From positions 186,001 to 250,000 of the forward strand of contig NZ_QZWZ01000005.1 of the NCBI RefSeq assembly GCF_003601975.1: a stretch of 64,000 nucleotides of DNA, written 5' to 3'. This DNA is from Mesorhizobium waimense (GTDB taxonomy: Bacteria; Pseudomonadota; Alphaproteobacteria; Rhizobiales; Rhizobiaceae). Position 1 is the first letter of the stretch. Every line of letters starts with the position of its first letter. The notes under the pieces were generated by a model that saw nothing but the letters and a program-made list of their open reading frames with translations, was not told the DNA's origin and did no database searches. Shown here piece after piece: positions 10,448 through 18,008 of this stretch. Both the position numbers and the translations under genes were made by a program.

Positions 10448-11353
10448 ATGGATAGCCTGCGACATCTCTTGCCGTCTGCGAACGGACTGATCGCCTTTGA
10501 GGCAGCCGGCCGTCTGCTCAATTTCACGGCGGCCGGCAAGGAACTTGGCATGTCCCAGGCAGCGGTTTCACTTGCGATTAGAAAGCTCGAGGAGCAGTTT
10601 CGTACCAAGCTGTTTGTTCGGGGCCACAGGCGGGTGCATTTGACGGAAGCGGGCGCCCGTTTCTTCGCTGATGTGTCCCTCGGACTTTCTCATATTCAGA
10701 AGTCAGCAGAGCGACTCAAAGGGTCCACTGGCGGCAATCACGTCACCCTATCGGCCTCAACCGCATTTGTTTCACTTTGGATGGTGCCGCGGCTGCAGCG
10801 TTTCCGTGAAGATCTCCCTGGCATAGAACTGCGCATCCAAACCAGCGATCGAGACATTGACCTCGCTGCAGAGGGGATTCCTCTCGGAATTGTCGGAGGC
10901 GATAACCAGGACTGGCCAGACTATTTTTTGTTACCGATAGCCCCCGAGGAAATCTATCCGGTATGCAGTCCTTCCTATCTTGTGAATTATGGGAAGCCTC
11001 AAACTGTGGCGGACCTAGCCAGGCACCGACTCATTCACCTTGATGAACCACACAGACCGGCCGTTACATGGCCAGACTGGCTTGCCTCTGCCGGTCTCGA
11101 TGGTTCTCTTGCACCCCAAGGTCTACGGATCAATGACTACGTTTCCGTCATCCAATCGGTGATGGAGGGCCAAGGTGTCGCCCTGGGCTGGGCCCACCTC
11201 ACCGAACGGCTAGTGAAAACCGGATCGCTGGTACGACTAACGGAGCACGTTCTTATTACCGGCAAGTCCTTCAACGTCGCTTGGCCAAAGAAGCTGGATG
11301 TGACTGAGCATGTTGCCGCTGTCAGAAAATGGCTTGCAGATCAGAATGTCTAG
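10448..11353 (+). CDS. LysR-family regulator, GcvA-like
   Basis: This protein of about 301 residues has a LysR winged helix at the N-terminus (FTAAGKELGMSQAAVSLAIR) and a substrate-binding domain ending about residue 295. The opening LLPSANGLIAFEAAGRLLNF is typical of the GcvA subgroup. The ATG at 10448 is chosen; a GTG six bases upstream is in frame. It is divergent from the mttB-like gene across about 90 bases and is the natural candidate to activate that operon. Confidence 0.8.
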   Translation: MDSLRHLLPSANGLIAFEAAGRLLNFTAAGKELGMSQAAVSLAIRKLEEQFRTKLFVRGHRRVHLTEAGARFFADVSLGLSHIQKSAERLKGSTGGNHVTLSASTAFVSLWMVPRLQRFREDLPGIELRIQTSDRDIDLAAEGIPLGIVGGDNQDWPDYFLLPIAPEEIYPVCSPSYLVNYGKPQTVADLARHRLIHLDEPHRPAVTWPDWLASAGLDGSLAPQGLRINDYVSVIQSVMEGQGVALGWAHLTERLVKTGSLVRLTEHVLITGKSFNVAWPKKLDVTEHVAAVRKWLADQNV

Positions 11354-11547
11354 CAGTTGGGGCTGACGCGACCCAGTCATCACGACTTAGAGCAAAGCCC
11401 GGCTTTCAGGTCGCGGTCAACGAACCTTCTGCGGAAAGCCGACGCGCAACGCGATTGCGAGCAAACGGGTTTGCCGAAGAGATCGCGGGCGACTGCAACG
11501 CTGATACGCCTCCGCCATCGGAAACACATCCGATCATGCTAAGACCC

Positions 11548-11990
11548 CTATCTCCACCTACTCGCCGAAGACCTGTGGCCCGGCCGAAGTCGCACCTGGA
11601 TCTCATCTCCGTCACCGAGTTCCGACACCACGCGTTCGGCGTCGGAAAGTCTTCGTCCAACGTATAGGACGAGGTCGTCACGAGGCAGCGCATGCCGGCT
11701 GCGAGTGCGGCACGCAGACCATTGTTGCTGTCCTCGACGACCAGGCAGCGCCTTGGTTCAGCTCCCAGTTCGACACTAGCCAGTGCGTAGATCGCCGGAT
11801 CTGGTTTCTTCGCCGGCACGATATCGCCGGCAAAGACACGTATCTGCCGCGATCGCAAGGGACCAAGCATCACGTCGACGATCGCTTGGACGGCCCGTTC
11901 GTTTGAGGTCGAGCAGATCGCTAGTTTGAGACCAGCCGCAGTCGCCTCAGCCGTGCGACGCCGGACCGCAGCGGCAGCCGGCCCGATTTG
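11548..11990 (-). pseudogene. Truncated, frameshifted HAD-family (CbbY-like) phosphatase
   Basis: The minus strand encodes the C-terminal two thirds of a HAD hydrolase. LKLAICSTSNERAVQAIV (motif II) is followed by GDIVPAKKPDPAIY (motif III Lys) and CLVVEDSNNGLRAALAAGM (motif IV). After SYTLDEDF near 11640 the homology continues in another frame as DAERVVSELGDGDEIQVRLR to a stop at 11548. The N-terminal nucleophile motif is missing. Similarity stops near 11990, a few dozen bases before the remnant of an unrelated gene begins on the other strand. About 190 bases before it (11357-11547) show nothing I recognise. Confidence 0.7.
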
Positions 11991-12035
11991 ATCAATTCCA
12001 TGAAGATGTTCGTCTTCAGTTCATGCAGCTCCCTG

Positions 12036-12282
12036 ATCAACCTTCTCCTCGGTCTCGGTGCCCTGATCAATGTCTGCGCCACCCTGCCCGCCAACTACCT
12101 CGCCTTCGAATATCCCAGCGCCTCCGACCCCCTGGTGGGAAGATATCGTTATTGGGCTGCCGCCGCAGATCGTAAAGGATTCGATGATCGACTTGCTCGA
12201 GGCTCCCGGATTGGGCGTCGACATCGATGCCGCAGGCGCGAAGAAGCACCTCAAGGAAGAGGACGCCGGCTTCTTTGACTGA
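12036..12282 (+). pseudogene. 3' remnant of an enolase-superfamily dehydratase gene
   Basis: The last 78 or so codons match the C-terminus of the intact dehydratase at 55558-56757: LLGLGALINVCATLPANY, then WWEDIVIGLPPQIVKDSM, then EEDAGFFD and the stop. Counting by eye, about 11 of 77 positions differ. A frame change falls exactly at a run of five C (12127-12131), where the intact gene has four, so a single-C insertion broke this copy. All of the catalytic barrel is lost. Confidence 0.8.
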
Positions 12283-12610
12283 ATGTTAGGATCGCGACCC
12301 TTTTGAGACGTTGAATGCGTGGTTTGAGACGTCCGGTGAGGGTCGAACCGTCCCACTCGCAAGTCGTTGTCGCCGATCACCGCACGGATCCCTAGGCGAC
12401 CTTTCAACGCCAGAGTTCTGTGCCCGGTCGGAGGTGTGTCTTCGATGAGAAGGAGAGTTGCAGCGAAAAGGCCCAAAAAGTTCCTTCCGAGCGCCATGAG
12501 GTTGGCCAAGGCCGCCGCGGCACGAGCAAGTCAAAGCTCACTCGTCCGGTCTGGCCATTTGACCGGATTTGCTGCCTAAATAGCCTCGACTTACAAAACT
12601 CGGACACCCT
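12283..12610. other. Gene-free stretch between a remnant and the esterase gene
   Basis: I recognise no gene, RNA or clear insertion-sequence end here. Short open frames on both strands give no familiar motif. With the two flanking remnants it looks like rearrangement debris. Confidence 0.4.
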
Positions 12611-13495
12611 ATGAACAAGCTGCGCGACGCATTTGAGATCGGCGAGCATCCACTGACCTTGCGCTCGCGAAAAGCGGAACGCCGCGACGGCTTTACGCTC
12701 GAGGAGCTCGATTTCACCACGTTGCATGGCGAGCGGGTGCGAGGGTTCATTGCCCGTCCGCTACACAGCCGGTCGGTGCCTGCGGTGTTGTGCATTCACG
12801 CCCATGGCTTTCGCTATGACGTTGGCGCCAGCGAGCTGCTCGATGGCCGGGCGGGCCTGCACAGCCCGCCTGGTCCGGCGTTCGCGGCGATGGGTCTCGC
12901 GACGCTCATGATAGACATGCCCGCCTTCGGGCTGCGCACCGAGCCCGGCGAGAGCGCCCGCACCAAGGCCAGGCTTTGGCGCGGCTGCTCGCTTGCCGGC
13001 CAGATGGTGGGCGAGCAGGCAGCCGCTTTCGCCTGGCTTGCCGCGCGTGACGACATCGTTGCCGACCGTATCGGCGTCTACGGCATGTCGATGGGCGCAA
13101 CACTGGGCTACTGGCTCGCGGCGGTCGAGCCGCGCATCGCCTGCGTGGCACATCTATGCTGCTTTGCCGACTTCGCAAGCCTCATCGACACCGGCGCGCA
13201 CGATTTGCACGGCATCTATCTTACGATTCCCGGTCTCTTGAACCTGACCAGCAATGGTGAGATCGCTGGACGGATCGCGCCGCGGCCGCAATTCATCGGC
13301 ATCGGAGACCAGGATCCACTGACGCCGCCGGGAGCCGTGGATCGCGCGCTTGTGCAGACTAAGGCCGCCTATGACCGGGCCGGAGCCAGCGGCAAGCTCG
13401 TCGTTCACCGGGAGCCGGAGAGCGGACATGCCGAAACGCCGGCCATGCGCGCCGCCGTGGTGGACTTCTTCCGGCGCCACCTTGCCGATGGTTAG
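12611..13495 (+). CDS. Alpha/beta hydrolase, dienelactone-hydrolase/acetyl-esterase type
   Basis: This 294-residue protein has the nucleophile elbow YGMSMGA near residue 160, a likely acid in GIGDQDPLTPP and a catalytic His in ESGHAET near the end, completing an alpha/beta hydrolase triad. There is no signal peptide, so it is cytoplasmic. It is convergent with the sugar ABC operon and overlaps the end of the ATPase gene by 4 bases. A role in deacylating imported oligosaccharides, as in acetylxylan-esterase relatives, is a guess from context. Confidence 0.7.
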   Translation: MNKLRDAFEIGEHPLTLRSRKAERRDGFTLEELDFTTLHGERVRGFIARPLHSRSVPAVLCIHAHGFRYDVGASELLDGRAGLHSPPGPAFAAMGLATLMIDMPAFGLRTEPGESARTKARLWRGCSLAGQMVGEQAAAFAWLAARDDIVADRIGVYGMSMGATLGYWLAAVEPRIACVAHLCCFADFASLIDTGAHDLHGIYLTIPGLLNLTSNGEIAGRIAPRPQFIGIGDQDPLTPPGAVDRALVQTKAAYDRAGASGKLVVHREPESGHAETPAMRAAVVDFFRRHLADG

Positions 13496-14580
13496 TGCGA
13501 AGCGACGCGCAGCCCGGCGGAATCGAAGAGGTGCATCCGTTCAGGCGGCAGAGCAAGGCTGAGCGGCGCGCCCTGCGTTTCGACGCCCTGCCGCTTGAGC
13601 ACAGCGACCAGCTTGTTGTCGCCGGCGATGGTGGCATGGACGACCGTTTCCGGCCCCAGCGCCTCGGCCAGCGTCACCTGCGCTTCCAGCGATCCTTTGC
13701 CGCCATCCGAAAGTTCGATGTCGTGCGGCCGGATGCCGAGCGTGGCGTTGTCTCCCGGCTTCAGCGCGGTCCCCTCGGCCGCAACCCTGGCCGAGAGCCC
13801 GCCGGGACCTTCGACGGTCACCTCGTTCGCGCCGACCGAACGCACCTTGACCGGCAAAAGGTTCATGCGCGGCGCGCCGATGAAGCCGGCGACGAACAGG
13901 TTTGCCGGCGCGTTGTAGAGATCGAGCGGCCGGCCGACCTGTTCGACCTTTCCGGCCCGCATCACCACGATACGGTCGGCGAGCGTCATCGCCTCGACCT
14001 GGTCGTGGGTGACATAGATCATCGTCGTTGCCAGCCGCTTGTGCAGTGCTGCCAGTTCGGCGCGCGTCGAGATGCGCAGTTCGGCGTCGAGGTTGGACAG
14101 CGGTTCGTCGAGCAGGAACGCGGTCGGGTTGCGCACCACCGCACGGCCGATCGCCACGCGCTGCTTCTGGCCGCCAGAAAGCTGCCCTGGGCGGCGGTCG
14201 AGATAGGGCGCGATTTCCAGCATCCGCGCCGCTTCCGCGATGCGCTGGTCGATCTCGGCCTTCGGCGTGCGGATGTTTTCGAGCCCGAAGGCAAGGTTCT
14301 GGCGCACGCTCATATGCGGGTAGAGCGCATAGGACTGGAACACCATGGCAAGCCCGCGCTGCGCGGCCGAAACCTCGGTGACGTCGGCGCCGTCGATCTC
14401 GATCTTGCCGCCGGTCGGCCGGTCGAGCCCGGCGATCAGCCTGAGCAGCGTGGACTTGCCGCAACCCGACGGGCCGACGAGGACCAGCATCTCGCCGTCG
14501 CCGACGTCGAGATTGATGTCGTGCAGGATCTTCACCTTTCCGTAGGCGCGATCGATGTTGGTCAGCGTTATCCGTCCCAT
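13492..14580 (-). CDS. Sugar ABC transporter ATPase (MalK/UgpC family)
   Basis: This 362-residue ATPase has Walker A GPSGCGKST, the signature LSGGQKQRVAIGRA, Walker B FLLDEPLSNLD and a C-terminal TOBE regulatory domain from about residue 240. It is the last gene of the operon and energises the two permeases encoded upstream. MalK-type ATPases can be shared among several sugar importers, so its use may not be confined to this operon. Confidence 0.9.
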   Translation of the reverse strand: MGRITLTNIDRAYGKVKILHDINLDVGDGEMLVLVGPSGCGKSTLLRLIAGLDRPTGGKIEIDGADVTEVSAAQRGLAMVFQSYALYPHMSVRQNLAFGLENIRTPKAEIDQRIAEAARMLEIAPYLDRRPGQLSGGQKQRVAIGRAVVRNPTAFLLDEPLSNLDAELRISTRAELAALHKRLATTMIYVTHDQVEAMTLADRIVVMRAGKVEQVGRPLDLYNAPANLFVAGFIGAPRMNLLPVKVRSVGANEVTVEGPGGLSARVAAEGTALKPGDNATLGIRPHDIELSDGGKGSLEAQVTLAEALGPETVVHATIAGDNKLVAVLKRQGVETQGAPLSLALPPERMHLFDSAGLRVASH

Positions 14581-14587
14581 GGCGCCC

Positions 14588-15640
14588 TCATTTCAGCCCG
14601 GTGCCGGCGATGCCGGACGTGATGTAACGCTGCAGGAAGACGAAGACGAGGACGACGGGGATCATCGTCACGACGGTCATCGCCAGGATGTAGTGCCACT
14701 GCACGTTGAGCTGGCCGGCATAGGTGTTGAGCCCGACCTGGAGCGTGTAGAGCTCCTTGCGCGACAGCACCACCAGCGGCCACAGGAAGTCGTTCCAACG
14801 CCAGACCACCGAGAAGATCGCCAGCACCGCGAGCGCGGGTGCCGCAAGCGGCAACACGATGCGCCAGTAGATCTGCCATTCCGAGGCATTGTCCATGCGC
14901 GCCGCGTCGAGCAATTCATCCGGGATGGTCAGCATATACTGGCGCAGTAGGAACACGCCGGTCGGCGTCGCCACGGTCGGCAGGATCACGCCCCACAGCG
15001 AATCGAGCAGACCGACGGCGCTGACCACCGAATAGAGCGGCACCAGGATCACCGACAGCGGCACCATCAGCGTGCCGACGATCAACAGCATGGTGAGATC
15101 GCGGCCGCGAAACTTGTATTTCGACAGGGCGAAGGCTGCCATCGAATTGGTGAGCAACGTGATCAGCGTCGCCATCGCGGTGACGAAAACCGAATTACGC
15201 AGGTAGCGCATGAAGTCGAAATGGACGAAGGGTTCGGTGTAGTTGCCCGTCGCGAAGCCAATTTCGCGCACCGGCTGCCGGTCGGCGATATTGACCTTGA
15301 TGATGTCCTTCGGCGCCTTGGGGTCGACCATCTGCGCCACGATGCCGATGCGCCGCACCTCGGCCATGACCTTGGTCGAACCGTCCGCCTGCTTCACACG
15401 GTAGAGCGTCAGCGGCTTGTCGTGACCTTCGACGCTCGCCTGCTGGCTGACATAGGGCAGGATTGTCGGTGGGAACTCGGCGAGTTGCGCCGGTGTCTTG
15501 AACGACGAGCCGACCAGCCAGACGGCCGGACCGAACATGATGACGAGACCGCCGACCAACCACAGCCAGCTGACGATATCCGTCCAGTGCCAGAAACGGC
15601 CGCCGCGCCGGCGAGTCAGGAATGTCGTCACGCCGCTCAT
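14588..15640 (-). CDS. Sugar ABC permease (MalG type)
   Basis: This 350-residue inner-membrane subunit has six likely membrane spans. An enlarged periplasmic stretch (about residues 55-135) lies between the first and second spans. The EAA loop reads DAARMDNASEWQIYWRIVLP. Its ATG overlaps the stop of the preceding permease by 4 bases, so translation is coupled. Substrate is inferred to be a uronic-acid oligosaccharide from the KduI and GH88/105 genes in the same operon. Confidence 0.88.
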   Translation of the reverse strand: MSGVTTFLTRRRGGRFWHWTDIVSWLWLVGGLVIMFGPAVWLVGSSFKTPAQLAEFPPTILPYVSQQASVEGHDKPLTLYRVKQADGSTKVMAEVRRIGIVAQMVDPKAPKDIIKVNIADRQPVREIGFATGNYTEPFVHFDFMRYLRNSVFVTAMATLITLLTNSMAAFALSKYKFRGRDLTMLLIVGTLMVPLSVILVPLYSVVSAVGLLDSLWGVILPTVATPTGVFLLRQYMLTIPDELLDAARMDNASEWQIYWRIVLPLAAPALAVLAIFSVVWRWNDFLWPLVVLSRKELYTLQVGLNTYAGQLNVQWHYILAMTVVTMIPVVLVFVFLQRYITSGIAGTGLK

Positions 15641-16659
15641 TCGCGCGCCCCCTTCCGTTCGCCCCGGCGCCCGACCTGAAGCTGAAGCAGCGTCAGTACG
15701 ACCAGCACCAGTCCCATCAGGATCGAAGCCGCCGAAGCCAGCCCCGGATTGCGCAGCAGGGAGGCGAAGCCGATCTCATAGATGTACTGCGTGAGATAGA
15801 GGGTCGAGGTGCCCGGCCCTCCTCCGGTCAGCACATAGACCTCATCGAAGATCTGTACGGCGCGGATCAGCGCCAGCACGATGACGACGAGCAGGTTCGG
15901 CATGAGCAGCGGCAGCGTGATGCGCCAGAACCCCCGCGCCGGCTTGGTGCCGTCCATCTCGGCCGCCTCGTAGAGGTCGCGCGGGATCGCCTGCAATCCG
16001 GCAAGCAGGATGAGCGTGTAAAAGCCCATATGGGCCCAGACCGAGACGCTGACGGCGGCGGTGAACGCCCAAAAGCGGTCGGTCAGCCAATTGTACGGGT
16101 CGCCCCCCAGATCGTGGACGATCAGGTTGAGTAACCCCTGGCGTTGCAGGATCCAGCGCCAGATCAGGCCAGTGACGACCGGCGACAGCAGCACCGGAAA
16201 GAAGAACACCGCACGCCAGAAGCTGCGCCCGACGATCTCGCGGTTGAGGATCAGCGCTGTTATCATCGACACGACCGTCAACAGCGCCACCTGCACGAGG
16301 ACGAACAGGCCGGTATTGTGGACGGCCTTCCAGAAGAGGTCCTCGCGGCAGGTGGCGGTATCTAGATAGTTGCCGCAATCAAGCAGGCGCTGATACTGCT
16401 CCAGCCCGACATAGGTGCGATCCTGCAGGAAATAGGCCGTACCGGACGTGGCTGAATAGAAGAAATTGATGACCAGCGGCACCAGCACGAAGATGCCGAA
16501 GATTGCCATGTTCGGGGCGAGGAAAAAGGCGGCCATGCCGCCGGTGCCCGTCGCGCGCTGCCACCATTTGAGCGGCACGTTGACGATCGACGCCAGCCAG
16601 ACGACCGGCGCCGCCAGAGCGGCGCCCGTCCATGTCTTCAATGTCGCGACGGCGGTCAC
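15637..16659 (-). CDS. Sugar ABC permease (MalF type)
   Basis: This 340-residue permease has several hydrophobic spans and an EAA-type loop (LYEAAEMDGTKPARGFWRIT). The GTG start at 16659 is chosen because it forms a GTGA overlap with the stop of the binding-protein gene. A longer frame upstream runs inside that gene and is unlikely to be used. It pairs with the next permease to form the channel. Confidence 0.87.
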   Translation of the reverse strand: MTAVATLKTWTGAALAAPVVWLASIVNVPLKWWQRATGTGGMAAFFLAPNMAIFGIFVLVPLVINFFYSATSGTAYFLQDRTYVGLEQYQRLLDCGNYLDTATCREDLFWKAVHNTGLFVLVQVALLTVVSMITALILNREIVGRSFWRAVFFFPVLLSPVVTGLIWRWILQRQGLLNLIVHDLGGDPYNWLTDRFWAFTAAVSVSVWAHMGFYTLILLAGLQAIPRDLYEAAEMDGTKPARGFWRITLPLLMPNLLVVIVLALIRAVQIFDEVYVLTGGGPGTSTLYLTQYIYEIGFASLLRNPGLASAASILMGLVLVVLTLLQLQVGRRGERKGARE

Positions 16660-17924
16660 TTTGCCTCGGCGACCTTGTCGGCGATATCCTGATCGATCTT
16701 GCCCCAGGCTTCGTCGAGGGTGAGTTCGCCCGCCATAACCTGGCTGACGCGGGTCACCAGTGCGGCGAAATAGGCGTTGGCCCATTTCCACGGCGGCAGC
16801 GCGTCGGCCGCCGGCAGGGTTTCACCCGCCGCCTTGACGAACTTGTCGAGCGCCGGACCGACATTCTTGTCGGCCGAACCCCATTTCAGCCCACCTTTCG
16901 TGATGACGCCCTTGTGCGCCGGCAGGAACAGCGTGCGCTCGCTGAACTCTTTCACGATGTCTTCGCGGGCCAGGTAATCCATGACCTTGGCGACGTCCTT
17001 GGGGTTCTTCGTGTATTTGATGGCGACAAGTGCCGCGCCGCCTTTCACGCCAGAACAGCCGGCAGTGCCGCAGGGCGAGCCGGTTGCCACCCAGTCGAAA
17101 CTGTCGCCGATCTTGGTCGACAGATTGGCGACTTGCCAGCTTCCCGAATAATAGAATGGGATCTGCGCGTTGATGAAATCGTCGGCGGCCGCGCGGTAGG
17201 TCGAGCCTGCCGCCGACACCCAGGTATCCTTCAGCATCAGGCCCTTGGCGGTCCAGTCGACGAGCTTGCCAACGAACGCCTTGGTGCCGTCATCGACTTT
17301 CGCCGGCTTACCGTCGGGCCCTATATAGTTCGCCCCGTAGGAGACATTCGCACCCGAAATGCGGTGGCCCGAGCGGTCGATCGCAAACGCTGCCGGAAGC
17401 TGCTGGCTCTTCGCCACTTCGGCGGCGGCGTTGACCCAGTCGTCCCAGGTCGCCTTGTCGCCGGGCAGCGCCACGCCCGCCTGTTCGAACAGCGTCTTGT
17501 TGGCGAAGCCGCCGGTGAGCGTGAGCTGGGTCATGAAACCGGTGATGGCCTTGGAGCCGTCGGGTCGCATCCAGTCCAGTGTGTCGCCGAAATTGTCGTC
17601 CCAGTATTTCGGGTCGGCCACCAGCGGCCTGAGATCGAGCCAGTGCTGGGCGAGTTCCTTGATGTTGGTGACGCGGGCGATGTCCGGGCCCTGGCCCGCT
17701 TCGAGCTGGATGGGGAGCTGCTCCTGGATCACCTTGTAGGCGACGTTGTCGAGCGTGACGTGAATGTCGGGATTGTCCTTCATGAAGCGGTTCAGAAGGT
17801 CCTGGATGACATCGCCTTCGACACCGTCCGAGTACCACATGATGCGCACGTCGCCGGCGAATGCGCTGGTCGATGCGAGCAGGCTGACCGATAGCGCGGC
17901 CAGCAAAGTGCGGGTCTTCTTCAT
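16656..17924 (-). CDS. Sugar ABC solute-binding protein
   Basis: This 422-residue family 1 extracellular binding protein has a Sec signal peptide of about 23 residues ending ASTSAFA. The mature chain starts DVRIMWYSDGVEGDV. It lies downstream of the 839-residue gene and upstream of its two permeases. The 84-base gap before it contains two small hairpins (CGGGG/CCCCG at 17942-17956 and GCCCTC/GAGGGC at 17974-17992). Substrate is inferred from the operon to be an unsaturated or uronate-containing sugar. Confidence 0.88.
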   Translation of the reverse strand: MKKTRTLLAALSVSLLASTSAFAGDVRIMWYSDGVEGDVIQDLLNRFMKDNPDIHVTLDNVAYKVIQEQLPIQLEAGQGPDIARVTNIKELAQHWLDLRPLVADPKYWDDNFGDTLDWMRPDGSKAITGFMTQLTLTGGFANKTLFEQAGVALPGDKATWDDWVNAAAEVAKSQQLPAAFAIDRSGHRISGANVSYGANYIGPDGKPAKVDDGTKAFVGKLVDWTAKGLMLKDTWVSAAGSTYRAAADDFINAQIPFYYSGSWQVANLSTKIGDSFDWVATGSPCGTAGCSGVKGGAALVAIKYTKNPKDVAKVMDYLAREDIVKEFSERTLFLPAHKGVITKGGLKWGSADKNVGPALDKFVKAAGETLPAADALPPWKWANAYFAALVTRVSQVMAGELTLDEAWGKIDQDIADKVAEAK

Positions 17925-18008
17925 GCTTCTCCTCCTTTGTCCGGGGCTGCACCCCGATGGTTCAAGCCGCCACGCCCTCTCCTCTTGAGGGCCGCAGCTG
18001 ATTCCTCC

